64,000 nt of DNA from Acinetobacter lwoffii (GCF_024129735.1 NZ_JAMXXK010000005.1:1-64000); one strand, 5' to 3'; shown: positions 17,254 to 28,484, counted from the stretch's first letter. The notes: generated by a model from the sequence alone, not told the origin. Translations and numbers: made by a program.

Positions 17254-19536
17254 ATGAAAAAAACAACAATAAAGTTGAAATTGCTAACAGTATGCATGTG
17301 TCTTATACAACAAGGTTATGCACTTGAAACTATTGAAGAGCAAGAATTGAGTGAAGTTACTGGACAAGATGGTATGGTGATTACTCATGAAATTTCTAAA
17401 GCCAGTATTGCTCAAGCCAATTGGTATGATCCAAATCCAACTACCAATACTAAAATGGGTTTAGGTCTACATAATGTTGAGATTATTGGCAAAGATAATA
17501 AACCAATCATTAGTCAACTTGAAATAGATGTAGGAGCGACTTCACAAGGGGCAGGACTTCGGCTTGCTGCAAGTGTTTCACCATTTCAAGCCACTGCAGA
17601 TTTAAAGTTGGTAAAGATCGCCTGTACGACTAATCCATGTAGTCAATCTGCGAATAGTATTCGGACTGCGGGTACTCAATCTAATCAAAGTTTGGGGGCA
17701 TTAGGGATTAGTACCTCTACACCGCTTAGTGTGCTATTACAAACCAGTGCAGGTCTATTTAATAAAGATTCAATTGCCAGTATCGATTTTCAGCTTAAAA
17801 ATGCCACGATTAGTCATAAATTAGGCGAAAATAGTCTGATTTTGAATGACTTTAACTTTAACTTCGCGGGTCAAGGGTATATGTACATTGACCCGGATGA
17901 AGGCGTGGTACTGACCACACGAAATGGCAACCAAGATCATTATGTGGATCTAAAGCGTGCTGAAGATATTACCGATATCGCGGCTGACCGGGTTAATCCG
18001 ACGAATCCTGGGGTTAATATTGACTTGCGTTATAACACGCCAAATAACGAACGCAAAAATATTATGCGTTTAGGAGCTTCGGGTGCAGTCACTAACGCAA
18101 GATTATCCATGAGTGCAGATCAAACTCAGATCGGTACTTTTGATGTTAGTAAGAAGGTGAATGGTGTACTAGAACGTCAGGACAAAACTGCAACAGGTTA
18201 CAGTGGCCTGGCCGGAGAAGGCGGGTTGAATCTGGGCTTGTCTGCAGATTTCACAGGTGCTAATAGTACTGGGCTTCCAGCAAATATGGCACCTACTACG
18301 CTTGAAATTGGTCATACTGGGAAAGGGAGTCATGCCGTCCAATTTTCCAATATTAGACCATTGACTACACGTAATGTCGATGACATCTTGCATGGTAAAA
18401 ATGCCTATATTGACTTCGGTGATATTTATATCAATACCATTACTGCTAAAAGTCTTGATTTTATCATTAATGAAAATATGCGAAAGACTTTAGGTGGGAG
18501 TGAGGTGCTTAAACAGACGCTCAGCACTTCAGCGGCTGGGGATGACTTTGCACTTATTGCTATACGAGGCATGGACTTTCAGGCCATTGCTGCGAAGGCA
18601 CGGTTTATTTCAGATAATTCGCTCAACGAGCTGGGTGGGGATGGGGGCTCATGGGGGATTGGTATTCCTATCTATAATTTAAATGCCAATGTTGCATTAT
18701 CTGGGACGACCTATGGGCTAGACAATAAACAGGCCATTGCCTATAACATCATGGCATCGACTGAAGGTTACGGAATTGACAAAAAAACCGGTTTGCCAAG
18801 CACTACCTCAATAATATTGATTGATGGCAAGAATGGCGATCATGGTGAGGCAGTTAATTATTATGCCGGCTTTAGGAATATCGATGCTCTGATCAAGTCG
18901 GAAGGTATTATTGGCTATGAAGATGAAGGTATTTATATTCGTGCTGATAAACTACTGATTGGAGCCAAAGCTGAGCTTGCGATTGGTCAGTTACCAGGGT
19001 CTAAATATAACTGTACCAGTGCATCGGTCACTAAATGCGGGGCCTATGTGCCTCACGATAATTTTTCCAAACGTGACGATGTTCTGACTAATATCGCTTT
19101 TAAACTTGATGGAAATGGTGAACTGCTGATTATTCCTGGGGTAGATCCAACCGCCAGTTCTCCAGATACCAACTTCTTGTCACTTGAGGCAAACTTTAAA
19201 TTTAGGCCACTCACATCAGAAGAAAATACAGATAAAGATAATTTAGGTAGCTATTTCAGTATTGCCAATGAAGATATTGATTCAACCGGGGTATTAAAAA
19301 CTTCTTCGATTAATTTTAACCGGATGGAAGGTCATTTAGGTGTCAAAGCAAAAGTTCGTTTCAGTGCAGATACAGTGACTTTGGATAATCAGGTCAAACT
19401 CAATTATGAAAATAATATTGCAACACCATTTAAGACCAATTTTGCCATGGCGACCAATGGCAATATGCAAAACATGGCAAGTATTGCACTGACGGGTGGA
19501 ACCATACGTAGCACGATGGGAATCACACCACGTTAA
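17254..19536 (+). CDS. large secreted protein with ELSEVTGQDG motif, third gene of the operon
   Basis: The protein is 760 residues. The signal peptide ends about residue 23 (QGYA), then LETIEEQELSEVTGQDGMVI. The mature protein is beta-rich, full of short Asn/Gly/Thr turns, and has repeated hydrophobic strands of the type LEIDVGA, FNFNFAGQGYMYID and YIDFGDIYINTITA, which look like a repetitive beta-solenoid or fibre. Two cysteine pairs (CTTNPC, CTSASVTKC) are present. No anchor or beta-barrel signature is evident. It is similar in size to the first gene product but without its tyrosine array. Likely surface-exposed; no function assigned. Confidence 0.75.
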   Translation: MKKTTIKLKLLTVCMCLIQQGYALETIEEQELSEVTGQDGMVITHEISKASIAQANWYDPNPTTNTKMGLGLHNVEIIGKDNKPIISQLEIDVGATSQGAGLRLAASVSPFQATADLKLVKIACTTNPCSQSANSIRTAGTQSNQSLGALGISTSTPLSVLLQTSAGLFNKDSIASIDFQLKNATISHKLGENSLILNDFNFNFAGQGYMYIDPDEGVVLTTRNGNQDHYVDLKRAEDITDIAADRVNPTNPGVNIDLRYNTPNNERKNIMRLGASGAVTNARLSMSADQTQIGTFDVSKKVNGVLERQDKTATGYSGLAGEGGLNLGLSADFTGANSTGLPANMAPTTLEIGHTGKGSHAVQFSNIRPLTTRNVDDILHGKNAYIDFGDIYINTITAKSLDFIINENMRKTLGGSEVLKQTLSTSAAGDDFALIAIRGMDFQAIAAKARFISDNSLNELGGDGGSWGIGIPIYNLNANVALSGTTYGLDNKQAIAYNIMASTEGYGIDKKTGLPSTTSIILIDGKNGDHGEAVNYYAGFRNIDALIKSEGIIGYEDEGIYIRADKLLIGAKAELAIGQLPGSKYNCTSASVTKCGAYVPHDNFSKRDDVLTNIAFKLDGNGELLIIPGVDPTASSPDTNFLSLEANFKFRPLTSEENTDKDNLGSYFSIANEDIDSTGVLKTSSINFNRMEGHLGVKAKVRFSADTVTLDNQVKLNYENNIATPFKTNFAMATNGNMQNMASIALTGGTIRSTMGITPR

Positions 19537-19557
19537 TAAGAATATAAGGACGTTAAA

Positions 19558-20961
19558 ATGAAAAAAATATTTTTGAATAGTCTGGCTTTGGCAATGTGTG
19601 TGATTACACAGCAAAGTTTTGCAATGACAGCTTTAGATGATGACGCTTTATCTGCAGTTGATGCGCAAGCATTATTAAATCTAGAAAATGCTTATGATTC
19701 ATCTCAAGGGATTAACTTTCATAAGCTGAGCGTTGAGGCTTTGATGGAGTTGAACGTTAATATTAAAACTTTACAGCTCGGTTGTGGTGGAAGTAACGGT
19801 GGAACAGGCTGTGATATTGATATTTCCAACTTAGCATTAAGTGGATTGAATCCCAGCTTTGATGCTGAAGGGAATCCTGTCTTTTCCGGTGATCGGGCTA
19901 ATACTAGTGCCAGTATAAATAATCCTTTTATTGAATTTGCGATTAAAAATGGCGGAAGTGCCTCTACCCGAGAAGTAGTGGGTTTTCGCTTAGGTGCAGA
20001 TAAAATTGTCGGGCTTTTGACCATGGGAACTGATAACGTTGAGAATCCGAATGATGGTCTCAAAAGTTTTAGTGGCTATATGAAAATGGCGCAGACTACG
20101 GGCGAGTCTGTAACAAAGGCCGGAACTTTCGGTAATGCAAGTGATCAAAAAATTCAAGGGAATTTAAAGGCCTTGGGGCAAACACGTGAATTTATTAGTA
20201 AGCCTGGTGCTGAGGGCCATACTGGAATTACTGTGCCTTCCATGCGGGTGGACTTTACCATGCCTGAGACTATTGTAACCGGACAACGACTAAAGTCGGC
20301 AACTGTGACGAATATTCGTTCCAGTATTACCTCGATTCCTTTGGCAGCGCCTATATCTGGCGCAACTTTGCCAAACGATGTAATTGGTACACCAAATTTC
20401 TCAAATGATAAACTATACGTGGAGTTTGACCCATTAATTGACTTTCTTAATTTGGGAACTCATTCTTTCTTTCAAATGGGGGCCGGTTCAAGTCTGGATA
20501 ATCTGAATATGGACATTACCTTTGTCCAGGCTTTGAACATGATTCATAATATTCCTTTAAATGGTACAGGCGGCTATTTATCTTTACAAAGTCAAAATGT
20601 ACATTGGCAAGGAGCAGATGCAGCTGATATTGCCAAACCAGGTTGGTGGATGTCTTTTAAAGATCCGATCCAACTAGGGGTATTAAAAACCACAGATGAA
20701 GTGGATATTTCATTTGTATTACCTCAAGTTGCCACAGCTATTTCAGAATTCCTGTTACGTCCTGAAAATTTGATTAATGTAAATGTAGGTGAAGCTGTAG
20801 GTTCGCTTGCAAATGTGCCAGTCGTACGTAAATTAAATATTGATGTCGGTCAATTTACTAACTACAATGGTGGAACTCCCGCAACCTTAACCTTAATGGA
20901 TAAGTTGCTACAAAACCAGAATGTGACTTCAAACTGCTTTGGTGGGCATAAGTTCTGCTAG
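19558..20961 (+). CDS. secreted protein with degenerate ALSAVDAQA motif, fourth gene of the operon
   Basis: The protein is 467 residues. The signal peptide ends about residue 22 (QSFA), followed by MTALDDDALSAVDAQALL, a divergent version of the motif in which G-Q has become A-Q. The rest is a beta-rich polar protein with a Cys pair (CGGSNGGTGC) early and CFGGHKFC at the very end. A Pro/Gly-rich segment near residues 265-280 may separate two domains. It is the last gene of the operon: the stop is 11 bp before a strong terminator. Its stop faces the proS stop from the other strand. Confidence 0.72.
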   Translation: MKKIFLNSLALAMCVITQQSFAMTALDDDALSAVDAQALLNLENAYDSSQGINFHKLSVEALMELNVNIKTLQLGCGGSNGGTGCDIDISNLALSGLNPSFDAEGNPVFSGDRANTSASINNPFIEFAIKNGGSASTREVVGFRLGADKIVGLLTMGTDNVENPNDGLKSFSGYMKMAQTTGESVTKAGTFGNASDQKIQGNLKALGQTREFISKPGAEGHTGITVPSMRVDFTMPETIVTGQRLKSATVTNIRSSITSIPLAAPISGATLPNDVIGTPNFSNDKLYVEFDPLIDFLNLGTHSFFQMGAGSSLDNLNMDITFVQALNMIHNIPLNGTGGYLSLQSQNVHWQGADAADIAKPGWWMSFKDPIQLGVLKTTDEVDISFVLPQVATAISEFLLRPENLINVNVGEAVGSLANVPVVRKLNIDVGQFTNYNGGTPATLTLMDKLLQNQNVTSNCFGGHKFC

Positions 20962-20972
20962 TTTATAGCCAT

Positions 20973-21002
20973 AAAAAATCCCGCATTACGCGGGATTTTT
21001 TA
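20973..21002. terminator. Bidirectional terminator between the secreted-protein operon and proS
   Basis: AAAAAATCCCGC, a 5-base loop, then GCGGGATTTTTT: a GC-rich perfect stem with A and T tracts on both sides. It serves the operon on the plus strand and proS on the minus strand. Confidence 0.9.
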
Positions 21003-21015
21003 TAAGAGAGCGAAA

Positions 21016-22734
21016 TTATTTAGCAATCTTCGCCAATAATTCTTCTTTCGAGATATTTACTGATTCAGCATCACGGCGGCCTTTATATTCAAACGTACCT
21101 GCATCCAAGCCTTTTTCGCCAATTACAATACGATGTGGAATGCCTGTAAGCTCAAGATCAGAAAATTTCACGCCCGGACGTTCATTACGGTCATCGAGTA
21201 ACACGTCAAAACCTGCAGCTTGTAATTCAGCATAGAGTGCTTCCGCAGCTTCCATAGTTCGTGGAGATTTGTGTGCATTCATCGGCACAATAGCAACTTC
21301 AAACGGTGCAATGGCAGTTGGCCAGATAATGCCCTTCTCATCAAAGTTCTGCTCGATTGCAGAAGCCACCACACGCGTCACGCCAATACCATAACAACCC
21401 ATGGTTACAGTGAATGGTTTGCCATCTTCCCCCAAAACTTTACAACCCAACGCTTCAGAGTATTTTTGACCTAACTGGAAGATATGACCGACTTCGATAC
21501 CACGTTTGATTTGAAGCGTACCTTTACCATCTGGAGATGGATCGCCTTCAACCACGTTACGTAGGTCATAAACTTCAGTGAACTGCGCATCACGTTCCCA
21601 GTTTACACCTGTTGCGTGTTGATCTGCTGCATTTGCACCTGCAACAAAGTCAGACAATACAGATGCTGCAAGATCAACAATAACGCTTACACCTTTTTCG
21701 ACCAGACCTTGAGGACCGACAAAGCCAGCATTTAAGCCAAGGGCTTGCAGTTGTTCTTCAGTAGCAAATGTTAAAGGTGCAGCAATTAAAGGATGTTTTT
21801 CAGCTTTAATTTCATTCAGTTCGTGATCGCCACGAAGGAATAAAGCAACCACAGGTGCATCTTGACCTTCTTCAGTCGCAACACCTTGAACCAATAAGGC
21901 TTTTACTGAATGAGCAGGGTTCGTACCCAAGAATGCTGATACATCTGCAATGGTTTTTTGATTTGGTGTATCTACCAGTTTGAGTTCTTGTGTAGGTGCC
22001 GCACGTTCACCGACAAGTACTGCTTCTGCCATTTCAATATTGGCTGCATAGTCAGATTCAGTCGAGAAGGCGATATCATCTTCACCGCTTGAAGCCAGCA
22101 CGTGGAATTCGTGAGAACCTGAACCACCGATTGAACCGGTATCTGCTTGAACCGGACGGAAATCTAAACCAAGACGGTTGAAGATTTTGCAATAGGCTGC
22201 ATACATGTCGTCGTAGGTTTGTTGCAGTGATTCCTGGTTGGCATGGAAAGAGTAGGCATCTTTCATGATGAATTCACGTGAACGCATTACGCCAAAACGG
22301 GGACGAATTTCGTCACGGAATTTGGTTTGTACCTGGTAGAAGTTTGCAGGCAATTGCTTGTAGCTTTTTAATTCGTTACGTGCAAGGTCAGTGATCACTT
22401 CTTCATGCGTCGGACCCAGAACAAATGGGTTGCCATGGCGGTCGTTGAAGCGTAAAAGTTCAGGGCCGTATTGTACATAACGACCTGATTCTTCCCACAA
22501 AGATGCAGGTTGAGTCACCGGCATATAGACTTGAAGTGAACCGACTTTGTCCATTTCTTCGCGAACGATCGCTTCAACTTTATTTAATACGCGAACGCCC
22601 ATCGGCAACCAGGTGTATAGACCTGAAGCCAACTTACGAATCATACCGGCACGAAGCATCAGCTGATGGGAAATAACCTCAGCATCGTTCGGGGTTTCTC
22701 TTAACGTTGCAAATAAAAAGCGACTCGCGCGCAT
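21016..22734 (-). CDS. proS: Proline--tRNA ligase
   Basis: This class II synthetase charges tRNA-Pro. It has 572 residues, the bacterial-type length. The start [20 protein letters not shown] is typical. Motif 2 is in [21 protein letters not shown], and motif 3 is near the [17 protein letters not shown] run. The central insertion (about 225-390) is the YbaK-like editing domain that clears Ala-tRNA-Pro. The C-terminal anticodon-binding domain includes [21 protein letters not shown]. Cytoplasmic. Its start is 97 bp from the end of the RND operon, which has its own terminator. Confidence 0.97.
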   Translation of the reverse strand: MRASRFLFATLRETPNDAEVISHQLMLRAGMIRKLASGLYTWLPMGVRVLNKVEAIVREEMDKVGSLQVYMPVTQPASLWEESGRYVQYGPELLRFNDRHGNPFVLGPTHEEVITDLARNELKSYKQLPANFYQVQTKFRDEIRPRFGVMRSREFIMKDAYSFHANQESLQQTYDDMYAAYCKIFNRLGLDFRPVQADTGSIGGSGSHEFHVLASSGEDDIAFSTESDYAANIEMAEAVLVGERAAPTQELKLVDTPNQKTIADVSAFLGTNPAHSVKALLVQGVATEEGQDAPVVALFLRGDHELNEIKAEKHPLIAAPLTFATEEQLQALGLNAGFVGPQGLVEKGVSVIVDLAASVLSDFVAGANAADQHATGVNWERDAQFTEVYDLRNVVEGDPSPDGKGTLQIKRGIEVGHIFQLGQKYSEALGCKVLGEDGKPFTVTMGCYGIGVTRVVASAIEQNFDEKGIIWPTAIAPFEVAIVPMNAHKSPRTMEAAEALYAELQAAGFDVLLDDRNERPGVKFSDLELTGIPHRIVIGEKGLDAGTFEYKGRRDAESVNISKEELLAKIAK

Positions 22735-22779
22735 GGAAACTGTCCTAAAAAATTAAGCGTTAAAGCAGGGATTATACAA

Positions 22780-22818
22780 TAAAAAATGAGGTGAGCATTT
22801 GGGAATGTCACCTCATTG
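22780..22818 (-). terminator. Terminator downstream of the RND efflux genes
   Basis: The stem ATGAGGTGA / TCACCTCAT (9 bp, 13-base loop) is followed on the minus strand by a T run. It lies 15 bp after the permease stop. Confidence 0.8.
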
Positions 22819-22830
22819 TGTTGCATTAAA

Positions 22831-25800
22831 TTATGCCATGATTTTACGTGCCTGACGCAGCATAAAATTCTTAAAGTCATCCAGGTAGGTAAAGATCACC
22901 GGCACCACCACCAAGGTCAGCAGGGTAGAGGTAATCACGCCACCAATCACCGCATGCGCCATCGGTGCACTTTGTTCGCCACCTTCACCTAGCCCTAGGG
23001 AAAGTGGCACCATGCCCATGACCATCGCGCTGGTAGTCATCAGAATAGGACGCAAACGGGTTTTACCAGCGGCAATAATCGCATCATAGCGGTTTTCACC
23101 GCGATCCATGGCTTTCTTGATAAAGTCGATCAGCAGAATCGCATTCTTGGTTACCAATCCCATCAGCATAATAATGCCGATAATCGAGAACAGGTTCATG
23201 GTTGAGTTAAACAGGAACAAGGCCAGAAACACGCCAATCAGTGACAATGGCAGTGAGGCCATAATTGCTGCAGGATGGATAAAGCTATTGAACTGTGAAC
23301 CGAGCACAATATAGATAAAGACAATCGACAGGGTAATCGCAGTCAGTGCATAACCTGCGGATTCTGCCATGTCGGCATTGGAGCCTTGAGTGTCGAAACT
23401 ATAACCCGGTGGCATATCGAAATTTTCTTGCAAGCGGCTGATATCCGTCCCGATGTCGCCTGCAGGACGTCCTGAAGTATTGGCCTCGACCAGAACTTCA
23501 CGAGCCAGATCACGTCGGTTAATTTGTGAAGCGCCGAGCTTTTCTTCAAATTTGGCCACGCTCGAAAGCGGAATCAAAATAGGTTGATTATTGGTATCCG
23601 TTTTATTCGAGGTGATAAACATATTCTGTAAATCGCTAGGCAAGCTGCGCTGGTCTTCGGTCAGGCGCAGATTCACATCATAGGTTTCACCTTTTTCATC
23701 CTGCCAGGTGGTAACATCATCACCGGCAATCAGCGGACGCACCACATTGGCAATCTGATTGACCGATAAACCTAAATCACTGGCCAAGACACGATTGATC
23801 TGTACATCGAGGGTCGGCTTGGGTTCTTTTAATGAAGTTTCCAGATCGACAATGCCATTAATCTTCGCCATTTCCGTCATAAAGCGATCAGAAATTTTTT
23901 GTAGTTGATCCAGATCTGGGCCTTTGATCGAGATCATGATCGGCTTCTGGCCACCTGAAACGGTTTCATCGGCGGATGCCACCGAGGTAATGCTGATTCC
24001 TGCAACCGATTGTAGACGCTGACGGAATTCATTATTCAGGTCATTCAGGGTCTTTTCGCGTTCGGTACGCGGCGTTACAGTCACCCGTAAACTGACATGG
24101 TTTTTACCGCGGTCAGTTGCGCCATTAATCACTCCATAGGTGGCTTTGACCTCCGGATGTTGACGAATAATCTGATCCACCTGTTGCAGTTTGGCCTGAG
24201 AATATTCAAGCGATGAATCGACCGGTGTTTCAAACTTGATCCGGATTTCGCCTTTATCGGGAACCGGTACAAATTCGGTGCCGATCAGTTTGGATAAACC
24301 CAGAGCACCAAATAATGAAGCCACAGCAATCATTAAGGTAATTAATCTGAAGCGCAATGCCAGTTTTAATAATTTTTCATAGACATGGCTTAAGTTATCT
24401 AGCTTGCCAGAGATCCAGCTAAAGAAACGTTTCACCCGACCTGGTTTTTTGTTTGGATCTTTTTTCTTTTCTGCCCAGTGCGCAGAAAGCATCGGGTCCA
24501 GGGTAAAGCTGACAAACATCGAGATCAGAACGGCCATACTCACCGTGACCCCGAACTGGTAGAAGAAACGACCAATAATTCCGCCCATAAAGGCCACAGG
24601 CAGAAATACGGCGACAATGGTCAGTGTCGTGGCCAGCACGGCTAAGCCAATTTCTTTGGTGCCATCGAGTGCAGCAGTCACGTGATCTTTGCCCATGTCG
24701 GTATGCCGGACAATATTTTCACGCACCACAATCGCATCATCGATCAGCAGACCAATACTTAGGGACAGCGCCAACAAAGTCATCATATTGATGCTAAAAC
24801 CAAAGGCCCAGATAAAGGTCAGCGTACCCAAAAGTGCAATGGGCAGGGTTAAGCCGGTAATCACGGTTGAACGGAAAGAACCCAGAAAAAGTAGGACAAT
24901 CAGCACAGCCAGTACCGCACCTTCAATAATGGTTCGGGCTACATCGCCAATGGTGCCGCGGATACTTTTAGAGGAATCTACCACTACTTGTAAAGTAGTG
25001 CCTTGAGGAAGCTGCGCCTCAATACTTTCTAAAGCTGCGTAGCTCTTGTCTACTACTTCAATGACGTTTGCATCTGAACTACGCAAAATGTCAATCGCCA
25101 CTGCGGTTTTACCATTCAGAAAAGCTGCGGATTCCAGCTCAGCCTGACTGTCTTGAATATTAGCCACTTGTCTGAGAAAAATCGGTATGCCATTTTTATT
25201 GGCAATGACCAGATCGCCGAAGGCAAGGGGATGCAGCACTTTGGAATTGATTTCAATGACCAGTTCCGAATTACCCGATTTAAGCGTCCCCCCCGGGACT
25301 TCAATATTCTCGGCCTTTAAGGTGTTAATCACACTGTCCACACCGATGCCAAAAGCTTGTAGTTTTTGCGGTTCCACCTGAATCCGGATCTGGCGCTGCG
25401 CATCACCAAGCAGGTTGACCGTTCCGACTCCCGGGACTGTGCGCAATTGTGGCACAATCCGCTGGTCCAGATAGGAACTGAGCGCTTTCACATCCATATT
25501 GTCGGATTCAAATACGATCGACATTACCGCATTCGCCGTCGGGTCATAACGTTCGACAATCGGCTCCTGAATTTCATCACGGAATTCAGCAGTCACAGAG
25601 GCGATTTTATCCCGCACATCTTGAGCTGCAGTGGTCGACGTGACATCCAGATTAAATTCGGTGGTGATGATGGACAGGCCTTCACTGGATTGGGAAATCA
25701 CCTGTTTTAAACCGGAAATGGTATTGATCTGATCTTCAAGTTTTTTGGTAATTTCCGATTCAACCGTTTCCGGAGAAGCGCCCGGATAGTTGGTATAGAT

Positions 25801-25938
25801 CACCACAAAAGGGAAATCGACATCAGGAAATTCTTCAACGCCCATCCGCTGCCAGGAAGCCAGTCCCAGTACCATCAAACAGAACATCATCATGATGGTG
25901 AAAACCGGATACTTCACACTAATTCGGGTAAACCACAT
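22831..25938 (-). CDS. RND efflux transporter permease subunit
   Basis: This is an inner-membrane proton/drug antiporter of 1035 residues, the standard length for the family. Helix 1 (about 12-30) is followed by the first periplasmic porter domain, a block of helices (about 335-540), the second porter domain, and a final helix block (about 855-1020). [19 protein letters not shown] carries the paired Asp residues of the proton relay in TM4. [19 protein letters not shown] and [16 protein letters not shown] are family signatures. The adaptor gene ends 24 bp upstream. No outer-membrane factor lies in the cluster, so it must borrow one. Substrates are not predictable, and it should not be named adeB or adeJ on this evidence. 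Confidence 0.93.
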   Translation of the reverse strand: MWFTRISVKYPVFTIMMMFCLMVLGLASWQRMGVEEFPDVDFPFVVIYTNYPGASPETVESEITKKLEDQINTISGLKQVISQSSEGLSIITTEFNLDVTSTTAAQDVRDKIASVTAEFRDEIQEPIVERYDPTANAVMSIVFESDNMDVKALSSYLDQRIVPQLRTVPGVGTVNLLGDAQRQIRIQVEPQKLQAFGIGVDSVINTLKAENIEVPGGTLKSGNSELVIEINSKVLHPLAFGDLVIANKNGIPIFLRQVANIQDSQAELESAAFLNGKTAVAIDILRSSDANVIEVVDKSYAALESIEAQLPQGTTLQVVVDSSKSIRGTIGDVARTIIEGAVLAVLIVLLFLGSFRSTVITGLTLPIALLGTLTFIWAFGFSINMMTLLALSLSIGLLIDDAIVVRENIVRHTDMGKDHVTAALDGTKEIGLAVLATTLTIVAVFLPVAFMGGIIGRFFYQFGVTVSMAVLISMFVSFTLDPMLSAHWAEKKKDPNKKPGRVKRFFSWISGKLDNLSHVYEKLLKLALRFRLITLMIAVASLFGALGLSKLIGTEFVPVPDKGEIRIKFETPVDSSLEYSQAKLQQVDQIIRQHPEVKATYGVINGATDRGKNHVSLRVTVTPRTEREKTLNDLNNEFRQRLQSVAGISITSVASADETVSGGQKPIMISIKGPDLDQLQKISDRFMTEMAKINGIVDLETSLKEPKPTLDVQINRVLASDLGLSVNQIANVVRPLIAGDDVTTWQDEKGETYDVNLRLTEDQRSLPSDLQNMFITSNKTDTNNQPILIPLSSVAKFEEKLGASQINRRDLAREVLVEANTSGRPAGDIGTDISRLQENFDMPPGYSFDTQGSNADMAESAGYALTAITLSIVFIYIVLGSQFNSFIHPAAIMASLPLSLIGVFLALFLFNSTMNLFSIIGIIMLMGLVTKNAILLIDFIKKAMDRGENRYDAIIAAGKTRLRPILMTTSAMVMGMVPLSLGLGEGGEQSAPMAHAVIGGVITSTLLTLVVVPVIFTYLDDFKNFMLRQARKIMA

Positions 25939-25962
25939 GTCAATGATCCTGTATGAATGGTT

Positions 25963-27090
25963 TTAGTTGGCGCGAAGGGTGACAGTTTTTTGCAGATCGG
26001 CTTCGCTAAACTTAACCCGGCTGACCTGATCGCCATTTTCCAGTCCTTGAACCACGGCAATGTTGTCGCTATAACGCTGTTCTAGAACCTGAACATTGAC
26101 CTTGATAATTTTATTCTGGCGAATCACCCAGACATAGGGTTTGCTCTGGATATCCTGGACAGTATCTAATGGAATCAGCTGGCCAGAGATCTGTTGTGAA
26201 CTCAGAATGTTGCCTTCGACAAAGGAGCCAATGCTAAGTGAGGGAATTGTTTCATTTGGCGTGGCAAAGAATTCGATCTGGCGACTGGCCTGATCTGCGA
26301 TCGGGGAAATCCGGCTAATTACGGCAGTGAGCCGATTTGGGTTCCCTTGAATAGTGTATTCGACCTGACTGCCCAGTTTTAAACCTGATTGCAGATCACT
26401 GGGTACGCGTGCCTGAATTTCCAGTCGTTTTGGATCAACGATTTCAAACAGGGTTTGTCCAATCGCCACGGTTTGGCCGGGTTCAACCTGACGCTGGGTA
26501 ATCACGCCACTGATCGGGCTGGTCATGGTGCCATCGCGATCTGCTTTCTGGGCAATATCGACATTGGCTTGCTGGGCGCGGACATTTTCAAGCTGGGCCT
26601 GATAATCGACCTGACTTTGTTCATATTCTACTTTTGAAATAAACCCCTGATCGAGCAGACGCTTTTTACGCTGCATCATGTTGTGCGCCTGATTGGCTTG
26701 CGCTTGAGTTGAGGCCAGATTCGCACGCGCCTGTGCCAGACGAGCTGCATTGTCCTGATTATTCAGGCGTACCAGCACTTGTCCCTTGGCAACTGTTTGA
26801 CCTACCTGTGCGTTTACGCTGGTGGCAGTAGCAGAGACCTGTGACTGTATGCTGCTTTGATTGACTGCACGAATGGTGCCGGTGAATGCGGTTTTTTGAA
26901 CTGAATTGCCAGATTGAACTGCAACTAGATCTTGAGGAATGACTTCAATGGATTTGGCTGTTTCGGTTTGCTGTACGGGTTCATTTTTATCACAAGCCAC
27001 TAAAAACATATTTAAGCAAAGTGCACTCATGATCAGGATAGAGCGCGGGGAAGGCATATTTAAATCATGAGAATGCGGTGCAGTTTGCAT
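25963..27090 (-). CDS. RND efflux periplasmic adaptor (membrane fusion) lipoprotein
   Basis: The protein is 375 residues. ATG at 27090 has AAAGGA upstream, which favours it over a later Met. A signal peptide with lipobox LVAC gives lipidation at Cys 33. A lipoyl/barrel-sandwich half (VSATATSVNAQVGQTVAKGQVLVRL), an alpha-helical hairpin with Ala/Gln-rich coiled coil (about 115-165), the second lipoyl half (GTMTSPISGVITQRQVEPGQ) and a beta-barrel follow. It connects the inner-membrane permease to an outer-membrane channel. It is co-transcribed with the permease downstream and possibly with the coiled-coil gene 51 bp upstream. Confidence 0.92.
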   Translation of the reverse strand: MQTAPHSHDLNMPSPRSILIMSALCLNMFLVACDKNEPVQQTETAKSIEVIPQDLVAVQSGNSVQKTAFTGTIRAVNQSSIQSQVSATATSVNAQVGQTVAKGQVLVRLNNQDNAARLAQARANLASTQAQANQAHNMMQRKKRLLDQGFISKVEYEQSQVDYQAQLENVRAQQANVDIAQKADRDGTMTSPISGVITQRQVEPGQTVAIGQTLFEIVDPKRLEIQARVPSDLQSGLKLGSQVEYTIQGNPNRLTAVISRISPIADQASRQIEFFATPNETIPSLSIGSFVEGNILSSQQISGQLIPLDTVQDIQSKPYVWVIRQNKIIKVNVQVLEQRYSDNIAVVQGLENGDQVSRVKFSEADLQKTVTLRAN

Positions 27091-27141
27091 ATGAGTCCTT
27101 TTAGCTGGCTATGGATCAAAACCACGGCTAGCTATTTGTAT

Positions 27142-27792
27142 TTATTCAAGTGCTTTTAAACGGGCGATAATTTTGTCGTATTCTGCTTCCAGATTTCGAT
27201 AGCGACTTTGTAAAGATTGAATATTTTCTTTCTGGGAAGCGAGATTTTTCTGGTTATTGTCTAATGTTGTTTTCAGCTGTGCCGGTGGGGTTTTACCTTT
27301 ACGTAAATATTCACGTTCCTGACGCACAAACATGACCCGATCTTTTTGCAGTTGCTTCATTTGTTCTTGCTGAAAATCAATCTGTTTTTTTAACTGGACC
27401 AGGCTGTCATTCTTTTTCTGTAAAGCGGTCTGGCTATTGTTATAAGCACGCTTGAGTTTATGATCTTCGGCAATTCGCTGCGCCTGTTGGGCACGTTGTG
27501 GCGCTTGCCTGATATCCGCTTCGGCATTATAAGGACGGGCACGCTTAATCACCTGCATATTCTGGTCAAGTGCTTCATAGCCATAACGGATATGATTTGG
27601 CGTGACATTAGTACTGATATTGGCCACACCCTTGCTGTCATAATAACGATACCAAGTGGCTTTTTGCGGGAGTTGGTTACTACTCGCACACGTTAAGCTC
27701 ACCTGTAACAGTAGCAGCACAACAACAATGAATTGACCAGTCATTTTATTTTTATCAATGACAGCAAGTTTTCTTAAAAACTGACTCATCAT
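27142..27792 (-). CDS. periplasmic coiled-coil protein with DUF4124-like N-terminus
   Basis: The protein is 216 residues. A hydrophobic segment near residues 20-37 ends in SLTCASS and is a probable signal peptide or anchor; the long N-terminus before it suggests that Met 17 could be the real start. WYRYYDSKGVANISTNVTPNHIRYGYEALD is the DUF4124-like module seen in Pseudomonadota periplasmic proteins. The remainder (about 95-215) is Gln/Lys/Glu-rich heptad sequence, a long coiled coil. Function unknown. It is the first gene of a possible three-gene minus-strand unit with the RND adaptor and permease. Confidence 0.65.
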   Translation of the reverse strand: MMSQFLRKLAVIDKNKMTGQFIVVVLLLLQVSLTCASSNQLPQKATWYRYYDSKGVANISTNVTPNHIRYGYEALDQNMQVIKRARPYNAEADIRQAPQRAQQAQRIAEDHKLKRAYNNSQTALQKKNDSLVQLKKQIDFQQEQMKQLQKDRVMFVRQEREYLRKGKTPPAQLKTTLDNNQKNLASQKENIQSLQSRYRNLEAEYDKIIARLKALE

Positions 27793-28075
27793 TGGCTCCC
27801 CGAATTTAAAGTTGACTAAATTACTTATTTTAAAGTAATAATCTTGTTATATTAGACTTAAATTTATCAATAAAAAACTACCGTTAGTCAAAAAAAAACC
27901 AATAACGATAAGAAAATGTGAAGCTGTTATTAAAAATAAATGATTTTGTCTACTTGTGTAGAAAATGTTCATTGATAATACAAGTGACTTTATGTTAAAA
28001 ATGTTTATCGATCGTAATAAAATAATCCTATGAGCCTTATGGCATATAGTTTCTAAAATGGGAAGGGTTAAACAA

Positions 28076-28459
28076 ATGGACGATAAATTCCAAAATCTAA
28101 AAATTATGGTTATTGATGACTCAAAGACCATTCGTCGTACTGCGGAAACTCTTCTTCAACGCGAAGGTTATGAGGTCATTACTGCAGTAGACGGTTTTGA
28201 GGCTTTGTCAAAAATTGCCGAAGCAAATCCAGATATCGTTTTTGTAGATATTATGATGCCGCGCCTGGATGGTTATCAAACCTGCGCCTTAATCAAAAAC
28301 TCTCAGAATTACCAGAATATTCCTGTGATTATGCTATCGAGTAAAGATGGCTTATTTGATCAGGCCAAAGGTCGTGTCGTGGGTTCAGATGAATACCTGA
28401 CTAAACCTTTTAGTAAAGATGAATTGCTCAATGCAATCCGTAACCATATTAGTGCTTAA
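28076..28459 (+). CDS. pilG: Twitching motility response regulator PilG
   Basis: A stand-alone CheY-like receiver of 127 residues from ATG 28076 (MDDKFQNLKIMVIDDSKT), preceded by GGAAGGG; an ATG at 28058 would add six residues. The acidic pocket is VIDDS, the phosphorylated Asp is in VFVDIMMP, and the switch Lys is in YLTKPFS. PilG takes phosphate from ChpA and promotes type IV pilus extension and cAMP signalling in Pseudomonas and Acinetobacter. It is the first gene of pilGHIJ-chpA; the 283-bp region upstream should hold the promoter. Confidence 0.95.
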   Translation: MDDKFQNLKIMVIDDSKTIRRTAETLLQREGYEVITAVDGFEALSKIAEANPDIVFVDIMMPRLDGYQTCALIKNSQNYQNIPVIMLSSKDGLFDQAKGRVVGSDEYLTKPFSKDELLNAIRNHISA

Positions 28460-28484
28460 TATTTGATTTTTTTGGGGAATTGGC

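Noticed and set aside
14206-20961. Assignment of the operon as the Acinetobacter fil pilus system
   Set aside because: The N-terminal motifs are alike, but no C39 peptidase, OmpA-like or other fil-type partner gene is present, so the name is not justified.
22831-27090. Naming the RND genes adeAB, adeIJ or mexCD
   Set aside because: No outer-membrane factor or regulator is adjacent and the permease cannot be assigned to one of these by reading alone.
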